From assembly GCF_020740795.1 (NCBI RefSeq), contig NC_067291.1, forward strand, positions 19,581,780-19,645,779: 64,000 nucleotides of DNA, read 5' to 3'. This stretch comes from Apus apus. Taxonomy: Eukaryota; Chordata; Aves; Apodiformes; Apodidae. This document shows positions 1 to 14,455 of the stretch, piece by piece. How positions within the stretch are numbered: position 1 is the first letter of the stretch; every line of letters starts with the position of its first letter. The notes beneath the pieces are model-generated. The model searched no databases. It was given only the letters and a program-made list of their open reading frames with translations, and was not told the DNA's origin. A program made the translations under genes and the position numbers.

Positions 1-3912
<3,912 letters not shown>

Positions 3913-4412
3913 GGCGGCGCCGAGCGCGCGTGCTCCCGCCCGTCTCCGCCGCTGCCCGACCGGAAAAGGAAGGACTTGTCACTGCCCCGTCGCTAAGAGC
4001 GATGTCCTCCCGCGCGGTGCCCGCTACCTTCTGCCGTGCCTACCGCTTGGATCCGCACCCCAGCCTCAACCCGAGCTCCTTCACGCACGCTACGGCTGGC
4101 GCTGCCGAGCTCTTTCCCTGAGAGCCCCTCCGTTGCTCTCCGTCGCCTCCTAAACCGGGGGACTCTTTTTTGGCGGAAGGATCCGGCATTACGAGTCGCT
4201 CACTTTGACAGAAGTCACCGCATTTTTGACGAATTCTTATTTTCATTTATTTTTTTTTTTTTCTCCACGAGAAGGCGCAGGGAGAGAATAAATCCTAATA
4301 AAACCTCTTGTGAGGCGGAAAAAAAAAAAATAAATAAAAAAGAGGCCTATCTAGCTGCCCGGGCTGCGCGCCCCGCCCCGCCGCGGCGCTGGGCGGCGCT
4401 GGGCGCGGGGCG
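3913..4412. promoter_or_regulatory. Bidirectional promoter between RPL4 (-) and ZWILCH (+)
   Basis: The two start codons are 500 bases apart in opposite orientation. Between them are an E2F-like TTTTTTGGCGG with an adjoining ETS-like GCGGAAG (about 4165-4178), a T-rich tract at 4244-4263, an A-run at 4319-4330 and GC boxes near 4371-4383. The E2F/ETS reading is motif-based inference. It would suit ZWILCH, a mitotic gene, while RPL4 is constitutively high. Confidence 0.75.
3961..3974 (-). promoter_or_regulatory. RPL4: RPL4 TOP-like tract / likely transcription start
   Basis: The minus strand reads CCTTCCTTTTCCG, an uninterrupted pyrimidine tract about 50-60 bases before the ATG. Ribosomal protein mRNAs start with C followed by such a terminal oligopyrimidine tract, which makes their translation mTOR- and LARP1-dependent. 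The exact first base (about 3972-3974) is inferred. Confidence 0.6.
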
Positions 4413-4468
4413 ATGGGCGCGGGGCGGCGGGCGCGGGAGGCGGCCCAGCTGCACCGCAGCCTCTGCCG
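4413..4468 (+). CDS. ZWILCH: ZWILCH coding exon 1
   Basis: It encodes [18 protein letters not shown] plus two bases, with donor GTGGGT. The phase fits exon 2 exactly (CG + A = Arg). It is GC-rich, lies in the CpG island and is weakly conserved. No upstream in-frame ATG with a better fit was seen. Confidence 0.8.
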
Positions 4469-7400
4469 GTGGGTCCCGCCGCTCGGGGGGCTCCCCCCGC
4501 AGGGGCCGCCGCGCCGGGGGAGGGGGCTGCCCTGGGGGGGGGGTGCCCCGGGGGGGGCCGCGGCCTGGGGAGGGGCTGCTGCGGCCCCGCGGGCGGAGCC
4601 GCGTCGTTTCCTTCTCTGCGTTTGAGCTTAATGAGGAATGCAGAAGGGGGAAAAAAAAAAAAAAACACAACCGACCAAACCTGTGTGCTTTAAGATTTTA
4701 TTTTCTTTCAGAGTCTATGAAGAAGGGAGGGAAGGTAACCCTGGAAACCCCTGTCTCTTCGAGGTAAATAAATATACGTGCGAAATCCGCATTTCTTTGA
4801 GGTAAATACGTGGAAACACTGTCGTGCAACCGGAGTTTGTGCGTTTAAAACATGCAACGGTTGATCAACAGCTGAGATACGTGTGGGGATACCGCATAAA
4901 AGGGAAGGTTTACCTCAGGAGAGCGGCCTGTCCCCCAGGGCGGGGGGGACGCGGGCACCTGCCCTGCCCTGCCCTCCCGCCTCATTCCTGCCTTCACCCG
5001 GATTTTTTTGCAGCTGTTACCACTTGTGTTAAATGCTCGTAAGGATCAAGTACACCTGAGAGGGTTATGGGCGGAGGTCGTGCGAGGTTGGGGGTTCGGA
5101 GGAGGCTCCTGCGGCAGCTGCCCTCAGGTGCTGCTTTCCTGCAGGTATCTTCAGACCTGCAGCTTCTGCTGACAGGCTCTTTATCTGCGTGCTTCTGTAG
5201 GAAACAGGATAGTTGTATGAATGTAGCAATTGCTTCTGAGGGCTTTTGCAACCTGAGAATGGCTGCAAAATCTCTAATGCTGTTTAGCTGTGTTAATCGT
5301 GGGATTTTGTGTGAGTTTGAAAATAAAATCGCGGTTGTTTAAGTTACCGCGGTGTGAAAACACACTGGATGTGAAGAATTAAGCAGTGCTTTTCTGTGTG
5401 GAAAAGCCTAAACAGAGGCTGATACTCCTTCATTCTCAAGAACGGGCTTAAGTTATTTAATGTCTCCAAACAGTGTTTAGAGCTCTTGTGAGACATTCAG
5501 AGAAGCAATCAATTGATATTTAATGTTACTTGAAATAACTATTCTCCCTCTCAAGGGTATCTGGTGACTGCAGTTGCTACTTGACAACAATAATCCCTCA
5601 TATCTGAGATTATCTGAGGTTTTGTTATTTGAACCATACTTCAGTTTCTGATAGAGTCAATATTTTAGAGGTTAAATTTCCTCTGTTGGTTAGTTGAAAG
5701 TTGGTGCATTTTTACAGTTGATTGGATTCCACCTGTGGCATGCATTGCATTCTTCTGAGGTAAGAAAGCCTTAAATTAATGAATGGTTGCAATAAGGTTG
5801 GGAAACAGTTTGTGAAATGAATTAATTTTGCAATTTCTGGTATGCAAAATTGCTGAAACGCAGCAGTATTGTATTAAAAGTTTGTATTTATTTTTTCAGA
5901 CTGATGTAGAGATCTGTTTGGTTGGTGGTAGTTGCAAAAGTCCCATTGAAAGATTTTGGAATGGAAACGATAAGATTTATGTTTTGCAGAAAGCAGTAAG
6001 TGTCTCTGTTCATTTTTAAAATAGAATCTAGACTTCTGAATTCTTACCAAATATTTTCTAACCTTGGATTTTTTTACTTATTTCTACATTTCTCTTAAAG
6101 AGACACAATGAAGACAGTGACCCAATGAGTGAATTAAAACCAGATGATTCTGTTTATGCCTCTGAGCTTTTGCCAAAGGAGAGTTCTGGACCAGCTGCTC
6201 TTTCTGTCACAAGAGCAAAGTAAGTGTCAAAGTTCTGCCTCCCCTTTTGATGTCATTTTCTTCTGCAACTTTTGTCTCTCTTCCTAACATTCAGAACCTG
6301 TATTATTTTCAGTCCCCCCACAATTACATTACACTCGGAAGGAGATAAGACCCTTTTTCATCCTGCAGAATGGCCTCCCCTGGCTGAAAGTGTTCCTAAC
6401 CAAGTGCAGCTGAAGTTCAGGGTACTGGAGAAGCACTTGTGAGCTGGTCCCTGTCAGGTTAATAGGACTGTCTGGGTGTAGATGAGCAAGAAAGTTTACT
6501 GAGAGGTCAGGCCTTGTTTTTTTTCAGGGTTTTCTGTTTAAAAAAAAATAATCTGATGGGGTCTTTGGCTGGCAGTAAAATACCAAGGCATGGCACTAAA
6601 CCATGGTGACTACTTTGCTTAACATACCCTTTTAATGTGCTTAAAATGTAAAGCTCAATTATGATTTAAGAATCTTTAAAAGATAATATTAAATATATTT
6701 TCAGTTATGATATCTTCCTTCTTTGTGACTTTATTGTTCTATCTGTAAACAGAGGATGATAACACTGCATTCTCTTTGCAAAATGATTTGCTTCATTTGA
6801 TTAATGAAGCATGGTAGATCACATTTAAGTTTTATGTAAGAGACAGATTTAGCTGTACTCATTGGCATCTTTTTTTTTTTTTTTTTTTTCCTGTTCATAT
6901 CCCTAGGCAGTTGATTTCCTTATATACAATGGTACAAAATCCAAACATGACCCACTTGAATATCAGTGACCCGGTTGTGCTTCCTCCTCTTTGGATAAGG
7001 TGTGATGGTTCTGACCCTGAACATACTTGTTGGCTTGGAGCTGAGCCCCTTAAAGCTGGAAACAAGATCACAGGAATGAATTTTTATATGGTTACATGTG
7101 ATGGTAAGGTTATAACATTACACAAAATTGTATGAGGAGGGGTTAAAAATGTGGGAATATTGATGTAGTGATGTTATCTTTGTCCTTGGTGTGATGTGGG
7201 CCTGATACTGCTCCAAATTCCTTCTTTTAAAAACCAAGAGAAAGAAAAGTTGTTTTTTTAACCCATGTGGAGCAAATCACTTTTTAGCACACTTGATGCA
7301 GCAGTGACTGTACAGATCCTGCTTCACTCAGGTGCAGTAACTTAGCAAATGTCAATTGCTGCTGTTCAACTTCCTATACAAGTACTGACTCTTACTAGAG

Positions 7401-10400
7401 ATTTATGTGCTAACAGCAGCTCTTACAAGGAGAAATAAAGGAAGCATGTCTGCTTTCTGAAGTACAAGATGAGTCCTACTTAGAGAATTTGAGAATTAAT
7501 TTTTAAGTGCCACATTTGAACTGTTAAAAGTTTTTTATGATTCTTGCTTTTTTCCTTTCCTAGGTCCTACAACTGATAAAGCCTGTTTTGCAAATCTGGA
7601 AGAGCTGAAAATGGCACATAAAATGAAACATCATTCATCCATTGTAGGTTTTTACAGTCTGTCAAACCTCTTAAGTTTAAAAACTCTGGGTTTGGGTTTA
7701 GGTGTGATTCTGTACTATAATAATCTGTTTTGAAGTACCAGTTGAGCTCTCTGTGCTGTAATGTATTTATCTGATATTAGACCTATTTGTGTGTGTTTAA
7801 AATGCTTTTAAAAACATCTTGCCTGTGTATAAAATAATCAGTGTTGTGGTGACATTTTAAATGTTTTTTTAAAATTTGTTCATTCTAGGTGACAACAAAA
7901 GGATTTGCTCAGTATGAGCTTATTAGAGCTGCTGCAATGGAGGACACAATTGTGGAATCTGAAAGCAATATATATGTTGATATCACATGGAATGCTGTAA
8001 ATAAGATTCTGGAGGCACCCCCACTGGTTTCAGCTGCCACACTGGTAAGTCAAGAAGGGAAGAGCAAACAAGTCCCAACTTTTTTCCATGTCTTAAATCA
8101 TTAGTAGTGTAAAGGAGAGAAAATAAATTTGACTCTTGACATGTGTGTTTATTATTCTATGTATAAGCAATACAGTGTGTGCATAATCTAAATTGTAAAT
8201 TATGCTAATATGCATTTCAGTAATAAAAAATTTAGGTAATTTGATTTCTCAAGTTTGAAAGTGACTTAAATTTCTGGAACTTTCAGAATATTACATTGAA
8301 GCCTGGGGACCCCAGAAGTCCTGTCTATCAGCTGTACAGAGAGCTGCAGTTTCTCCTTGTAAGTATAAATGAGAAATTCTTTTTCAGATTTAAGCTGAAT
8401 GGTGGTTTTTATGTGTTAATGATTTGCTTTATTTAAAACTTCATCAGATGTTTCAAAGGTAACTCTTTAAGCTTGTAGTTTAGAAGAAACTCTGAGTTCA
8501 ATTTGAAAAATATTGATGTGGGAATTGACAAAAGGAACAACTTGTGATCATAAAAGCCAGGAAATTCCAGAAGTTTCTAAGCCCATGGTTAGTTGTACAG
8601 AGAGGGGTGTGTGGTTCTTGGAGAAGTTAACTACATTTTGAAGTCTGGCACGTGCAGAAGGGGAACTGAGCTGTGCTGGTTGGGTTTTCCTGCTGTCCTT
8701 AGGCTTTGGCTGAAGGTTTGAAGTCAGGTGTGACAGAGTGGCCTGAGCCCTTGGAGTCCGAATCAGCTGTGGAACTGGTCCAGGAATTTCTGACTGGTAA
8801 TTACTGCTGGTTACATCAGGAAAGGGGGGGGGGAATGTCACTTTTCACAGAAATAAAAAGAATTCCACATACAATTATTAGAGGTGTTAATTTCTATTGA
8901 CAGAGTAGTTCAATAGGTTAGTCAGCACATTGTCATTTTTTTATGTCCTAATACCTTGTAATAATTGTTTCTCTATAAAATTACACAGTTCTGTTTAAAA
9001 AGCAATTGAGAGAGTTTTGGATGTGTCTTTCAAGTGATCTGACATGCACATGAACTTCTACACCTGCCTAGTGTCCCTTTGGTGGTGGAAAACAATACTT
9101 CAGTGACATTTTAAAACAAAGTGTCCAAAAGTACAGATTCCTTTTGGAAACTTGTGAACAATGTGTGCCTTGTCAGAAGGCTAAGATATTGGAAAACAAA
9201 TCTAAAAACAGACTCTCATGTAGGGATGCACCTAGAGATTTTAAAATGCAACTGTGAATATCTTTAGAATGTAGATAAAACTTGGCTAAAAAAAATAAAA
9301 CAGACAAAAAGTTTCTCTGACAAATACATGTGGAAGAAAACCAGAGACACTTATTAGACCAACCACCTGCTACCCCTTAGGGCTTCCACACTGGAACTTA
9401 AGAAGTTAATCTTCAGGTAACAGAATGTCACATAGGGTATATGGGGAAACTGTATCACTTGTAATAAAAAATATTAAGAAATTGTTTTCAGACTATGTCC
9501 TTACCCAGTAAAACCAATTTAAAATTACTACATTTTTACTATTAGCCATCCAGGTGGTGTATTTGTTAATTATCATGTGCCTGGGGATTTATAGGATTGG
9601 TTTGTTGATTGTTTTTTCCTTCATAGTGGTGAAATTTAATTTTCCTTCTCTACTAGATTTAAAGAAGAAGCTGGATGGATACTGTCTATCTGGAAACACT
9701 AAGGAAGCAGAGGTATGTGCAGTTTCCTACTTATTTCCATGTTGTCTTGTTTCCCCCTATAACTGCACTAATCTTAGGTTTTGACTTTGCCTTGTCTATT
9801 ATGTATGTATATGTGTAAAGACAGAGACAGAAGGATCTAAAGAAAGATTAATCTCTTGCTTTCTGTTTCTGCTGTGTATAAATTAAGGGAGAAGACCTTG
9901 CAGGTAAAATTAGGAATGCCATAGCTAGCTGTCCTTTAATAATATGTTCACTGTAATTTTTACCTTCAGAAAATCTCCCTCTTAATTTTATTTTAAATGT
10001 TCTGCCAGTGTCCATGATACATGGTTTTTATATAACCTACTAGTGTGGAGCTATTTTGGTTTATTCTTTCCCTTTTTTTTCATTACCAGAAGCTTGCAAA
10101 CGAACTGTATTAAATCAGTTGCAATCACTCTTGTCTTCACTGTTGTCTGTTATATCCTAAAGTTATCAGTCTCATTATGTCCTGATTTCTTCCAGGATCT
10201 CTGACCTTTGCATCATTGCATTCTATCACTATGTTGCTTTTCTTGCCTAATTTAATGATTTTGGGACAATTTTAACAGTATCAATTAGATATCTGCCCTA
10301 TTTTAGAGATGTATGATATTCTAAAGCAGTGGACAAATTATACAAAGTCTTATATTAAGATTTTTTTCCCATTCAATCTATCAGGAAAGATTTGGGTCTT

Positions 10401-13400
10401 TTTCCTATTGAGAGGGAAGTTTCATTTTGTTGATAAGCTAAAAATACAGTTATTTTTGTGTCAGCTAAGCCAGAAATACTCAGGATCAGGCTAACAGCAA
10501 AAGAGTTCTCTGTTGTGAGAATCACTGTATATTAATTTCAGCCTTCCAGGGCACTGCTGGATATATATAAAGTTATTAATCATGGATGAGTTTGGTGTAG
10601 CACAGGTCATATGCTGAGTTGGTACTTCCTGGACTGTATATTTGCTATTTACCAATCCTCTGTCAATTGTGAGGTGAAAAGGTCCTTCTTGAGCTAAACG
10701 GTTGGGCTTCAAAAGTCTTTCTGTGGTAATGGCCTTCATTTCTTGGTCTAGAGCTAGCAATTATCCGGTGTGATAATTATGAAAACAGTCAGTCTTGCTT
10801 TCAAATAAAAATACACTTCCAAGTGACTATGCAGTACTAGTTCCTTTGTGGTAGGTTCCCTGGAAAAGGGGAAAAAATGGTGATGTACCCAGTTTTGATC
10901 TCTTTTGAAAACTGGAATTCATAAGGTCTTTGAATCTTAGGCAACCTTTCTTACTTGAGACAAACCAACTCTTTCAGAAAATCAAATGTGACACAGCTGC
11001 AGTGGACAGTTCCTTGAAATCCATCTTCAGTGAGCGAGGAGACCTGGATTTTGCTGAACAGTTATGGTGCAAAATGAGAAGTAAGGGCATTGTGGGGTTT
11101 TGAGAGAATGTAGCCAAAATGGGTGAGATGGCAATCTGTCTCTGCCATGTGCTGCTCTCTAACAGCTCAGTGGTCTCTTCTGATCATCACTTCTTTAGAG
11201 TAACCCTTTTTAATGCCATGATGTGAGAAACTTAAGAAAAAGCCATGCAGTCTGTCACTTCAGCTGTCATTCTTTAACTGAGGGGTTCTGTTCTTGCCAG
11301 TGTGTGTGGGCTCCTTATTACTGACTTAGCTAGAGAGCAAGCCTGGATTGATAAAATACTGCATTTCTTTTCCTTAAGGTGTCAGTTCCTATCAGGAGTT
11401 GATAGAGTGTTTCACACTGGTCATAAAATGCTTGGAATGTGGTGAGATACAACCATGGGTATGTATTTGTATTTCACAGAAAGTTTTATCATTTTGAGTT
11501 GTGGGAAGTAGAATATAGTTCTTGTCACTGAACTGCTCCTCATTGGTACTGCATTGTTTGAAAATGACTGTTACATGTCAGTTTGCCTCTCTTTCCATCT
11601 TGTTGTACTTCTAAACAATGTTTATGATGTTTTGTACACAGTTACATCAGAAAAAAACTTCTCTGCTTTTTAGATTCACCAAGGGAGCAGCAGTTTGCTA
11701 AGCAAATTGATTCAACAGTCTTATCATGGAAAGATAGAGGCCGTTTCCCTCAGTGGCATCACTCCAATTCAAATGCTCTTGGAGATTGGTTTGGATAAGA
11801 TGAAGAAGGATTATGTCAGTTTTTTCATAGGTAAGTCTTTTAACGTGGTTAGAAATTCAAGATAAGACGTAATCCATGCAGGGAATCTGCTTTTGGTAAC
11901 CTTGATCTCACTTCTGCTCCCATTTGCTGAGGTGCTACTTCCAGGCTCCTTCATAATTTGTACTTTTCAGTTGTGTATGGTTCCAAAATTAAAAAAAAAA
12001 TAAAATAATAAAAAAAAATTGGTTTCAAAATAACTGTAGTTACATAACTGCTTTTCTTTTTCAATTAGAAAAGATCAGTTACCATGTCATTAAATAACAT
12101 TGCAGTCCTAGTGACTTCGTGCTTTTATTTGGTGAAATTCCCTATTTAATTATCTGAATGTTGCTTATGTTTCATCTGACACTATGTAGTAAATGTTGAT
12201 TTATTTTTTTTTTATTATTATTTTTAATTATTTTTTTTCCCCTGTTCACTTTACAGGTCAGGAACTTGCAACATTAACCTACTTGGTGAGATGTCTTTTT
12301 TTTTTTTTTCTTCCCTTAAACTCTGGCAGCAGTCTGAACTAGAGTGGTGGTGATGGTGGGGTGCAAGTCATACCATTCCTATGAGCTGAGAAGCTGCATT
12401 GCAAATCATGGGGGTGGGACAATATACTGCAAAAATGTCAGGCTGTTTCCTTTTTCATATATTATTTCCTAGGTATCTGATACGGGTTGTTGTCAGGAGG
12501 GACAGTGAACCTTTGGTCATACTTCAATAGCATGGAAGTTTGTTCTGACTCTGCCTGGTCATTCTTAACATTTTGGCATCTCAAAAGAAGCAGGGAAATT
12601 ATTTTAGCAAACCGAGGGTGCATTGTGTGTCTGTAGAAACTGAGTGTCCAGTTACCAGCAGAAGCTCTTTGCTGTTCCAGGATTACTTCATTTCCACATC
12701 AGTAGATCTTCAAGAGCAAGTTCATCGTGTTCAAAAGCTTCACCATATGCTGGAAATAATGGTCAGCTGTACAGTCTTACTTCAGTTTAAACATGAGAAC
12801 CTCTTCCCTTTGACACAGTAATTACTTAATTTTTGCTTCTTGCTCTTTAAGTGACAACACCAAATAGGTTCTGTTTGACAGTTGTAAAGAAACTATCTGC
12901 AAAGAAAAAAAAAAAAGCATCCCTTCTTGAGGTTGGTAATTATGAGACTGCAGAAGTAGCAGTTGGATCTTCCTGTTGCATTTTGCTTTGGGACTAAAAT
13001 AGAAAATGAAAGGAAATTATAAAATCTGATAGTACAGTTAATTTGGCACAAGTTTTATGCAGTGTTGCACAAGCATTTCTCCAGAGTAAGTTAGTAACTA
13101 GTTGATTCCTTTTGTAGAATTTGCATGAAGTATTATAAAGAAAACCCTCTGAATGAGCAGCATGAGTTTCAACTGCCAATCAGACCAGCACTTGTCAACA
13201 AGTTATATGAAAAGTAAGAGAAACTTCAATCTCTGCAGCATTAATATTCAGATGTGAATGAACACCTGACTGAATTTTGGCATTTCTTGATTCTTCTGTC
13301 AGTGATCACCCAGAAATATGGAAAGTGGACATAAGTAGTGGGCATGGACAGAAAGAGGTTAAAACAACATGGCAAGTTAGTACTAATCCTCCAGTTGAGC

Positions 13401-14166
13401 ATATGATATCCAGCAATACAGGTAAGGAATATTTGTGGTGACATGAAATAATGAAAGTATACATTTCAAATTCAGTTTTTATACTAGGTGCAGTGGATCT
13501 GAACTTTTTCTTGTGTCTTCAGCAAAAGCAAAATGATGTTTTGCCTTTTAATAAAAGGGAAGGAAGGTATTTATAGAATGTAAAAGATTTGCACAAAGTG
13601 GTGCCTTTCCATCTTGCCTTTGAGTTATGTTTTTAGAATTAAGATGACAGAGTAGTTCCAAAAATGATGTAATTGTTAAATGTTCTACGTAATATCTTAT
13701 TTCTAGAACCTTTGCCAGTGTATCTGAGAATGGGTTTGAAGAGAGGTTTACCTGAGATTGAGTGCTGGCTTCTGGTCAGAGAAGCAAGCAGATGCTAAAG
13801 AGAGAATACATACCTTGCAGCAATCAGATGTAGAACAAGTAAAAAAGCATGAGAAATGGGGAAGAATTTAGCATAGAGACTGGTACAGAAATAATTGCCA
13901 TTTTGGTAAAATGATACAGGGTAATGCTTTAGTGAAGGCTTCTTGTCTTTTTGCATGAAGTGGTCCTTTCAGTAAAGCTGACTTGGCAAAACCAGTTTTT
14001 GAAGTTGCTCTTTGAACTAATCTCCGCAATTTCTAAGACCAGTGGCTAATTCACTTTTTCTTTTGTTTCTGCAGGCCTCCTTTCTGAATCCACAGTTAAT
14101 GGCAGCAGTGAAGAGAGAATGTATTTTATTTCAATGGCTAAGTGCAGTCAGGTGTATTTCATGTAA
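4413..14166 (+). CDS. ZWILCH: ZWILCH (kinetochore RZZ complex subunit), 18 coding exons
   Basis: Zwilch forms the RZZ complex with ROD (KNTC1) and ZW10. The complex sits on the outer kinetochore, builds the corona, recruits dynein via Spindly and sustains Mad1-Mad2 checkpoint signalling. Eighteen exons with GT-AG borders splice into 596 codons plus stop (human about 591). Recognisable blocks include [88 protein letters not shown] and [20 protein letters not shown], ending CSQVYFM. Exons 1 and 2 encode a divergent N-terminus and are placed by splice phase and similarity to FNEEKKG..FLYE in the human protein. The written sequence has one extra T in exon 13 (11820-11826); taken literally it stops at 12788-12790. 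Longest introns are 9713-10977 and 4764-5899, with nothing else recognised in any intron. Confidence 0.97.
4712..4763 (+). CDS. ZWILCH: ZWILCH coding exon 2
   Basis: This small exon (52 bases) has acceptor TTTCTTTCAG and donor GTAAAT. It encodes [17 protein letters not shown], which lines up with the FNEEKKGIRKDPFLYE region of mammals. It is too short for open-frame searches. Confidence 0.82.
5900..5995 (+). CDS. ZWILCH: ZWILCH coding exon 3
   Basis: The acceptor is TTTTTTCAG and the donor GTAAGT, with both ends in phase 0. It encodes 32 residues, [13 protein letters not shown] to DKIYVLQKA. Confidence 0.92.
6101..6219 (+). CDS. ZWILCH: ZWILCH coding exon 4
   Basis: The acceptor is CTTAAAG and the donor GTAAGT. 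It encodes an acidic, probably disordered linker ([17 protein letters not shown] to ALSVTRA) that is poorly conserved in this family. Confidence 0.9.
6907..7103 (+). CDS. ZWILCH: ZWILCH coding exon 5
   Basis: It follows a T-run and CCCTAG. It encodes [19 protein letters not shown] to NFYMVTCD, one of the best conserved blocks of the protein, with [20 protein letters not shown]. Confidence 0.95.
7564..7643 (+). CDS. ZWILCH: ZWILCH coding exon 6
   Basis: The acceptor is TTTCCTAG and the donor GTAGGT. It encodes [19 protein letters not shown] to HSSI in phase with exons 5 and 7. Confidence 0.93.
7889..8044 (+). CDS. ZWILCH: ZWILCH coding exon 7
   Basis: Its 52 codons begin [20 protein letters not shown] and end PLVSAATL, both ends in phase 0. 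The donor is GTAAGT. Confidence 0.95.
8287..8358 (+). CDS. ZWILCH: ZWILCH coding exon 8
   Basis: Its 24 codons read [20 protein letters not shown] to QFLL, with acceptor AACTTTCAG and donor GTAAGT. Confidence 0.94.
8703..8796 (+). CDS. ZWILCH: ZWILCH coding exon 9
   Basis: It encodes [18 protein letters not shown] to ELVQEFLT, strongly conserved. It ends in phase 1 before GTAATT. Confidence 0.95.
9657..9712 (+). CDS. ZWILCH: ZWILCH coding exon 10
   Basis: This 56-base exon encodes [19 protein letters not shown], with acceptor TCTACTAG and donor GTATGT. Confidence 0.92.
10978..11080 (+). CDS. ZWILCH: ZWILCH coding exon 11
   Basis: It encodes [20 protein letters not shown] to [11 protein letters not shown], with the conserved [12 protein letters not shown] motif. 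The acceptor is CTTTCAG and the donor GTAAGG. Confidence 0.95.
11379..11458 (+). CDS. ZWILCH: ZWILCH coding exon 12
   Basis: It encodes [20 protein letters not shown] to GEIQPW, ending in phase 0 before GTATGT. Confidence 0.95.
11674..11831 (+). CDS. ZWILCH: ZWILCH coding exon 13, with apparent +1 frameshift
   Basis: It encodes [19 protein letters not shown] to [14 protein letters not shown]. It should then read F-F-I-G across the splice, as in relatives. The T-run 11820-11826 has seven T where six are needed, so the exon is 158 bases, not 157, and its end phase no longer fits exon 14. Everything downstream is conserved in the original frame, so a single-base assembly error is the simplest explanation. 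Confidence 0.93.
12257..12285 (+). CDS. ZWILCH: ZWILCH coding exon 14 (29-base micro-exon)
   Basis: It encodes [10 protein letters not shown] between acceptor CTTTACAG and donor GTGAGA, and the conserved GQELA motif fixes the frame. Skipping this exon would itself shift the frame. Confidence 0.9.
12681..12817 (+). CDS. ZWILCH: ZWILCH coding exon 15
   Basis: It encodes [19 protein letters not shown] to ENLFPLTQ, closely matching the family. The acceptor is GCTGTTCCAG and the donor GTAATT. Confidence 0.95.
13118..13213 (+). CDS. ZWILCH: ZWILCH coding exon 16
   Basis: It encodes [20 protein letters not shown] to NKLYE, aligned with the IKYYKQNPLDEQH block of mammals. The acceptor is TTTTGTAG and the donor GTAAGA. 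Confidence 0.95.
13303..13421 (+). CDS. ZWILCH: ZWILCH coding exon 17
   Basis: It encodes [20 protein letters not shown] to EHMISSNT. The acceptor is TTCTGTCAG and the donor GTAAGG. Confidence 0.94.
14075..14166 (+). CDS. ZWILCH: ZWILCH coding exon 18 (terminal)
   Basis: It encodes [20 protein letters not shown] to CSQVYFM and the stop TAA at 14164-14166. The C-terminal CSQV.F matches the end of mammalian Zwilch. An overlapping open frame at 14042 is a shadow. Confidence 0.95.
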
Positions 14167-14432
14167 ATGCAGGTTACTCTACAGGCAGGCACTTGAAAGG
14201 TACAGTAAAGGGGGGAGTTCAGCGTTACCTGTGTCCCAACAGATTTAGAAACACTGATTTGAAGAACATCACATCTTACCAACCTATTTAATTTGATATG
14301 CTTGAAGTTTGACACATATAGCCATAATTCAGCTATACCCATCTAGATTGTTTATAAGTGTTGTGCAGTTAATGTACAGTATAATAATTTTGAAAACAGT
14401 AGATATTTGTGTTGGTATATTTACAAACCATC

Positions 14433-14438
14433 AATAAA
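14433..14438 (+). terminator. ZWILCH: ZWILCH poly(A) signal
   Basis: AATAAA lies 267 bases after the stop, followed by the GT-rich CTGTGGGG. It defines a 3' UTR of about 290 bases. Confidence 0.8.
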
Positions 14439-14455
14439 GTTCTGCACTGTGGGGT

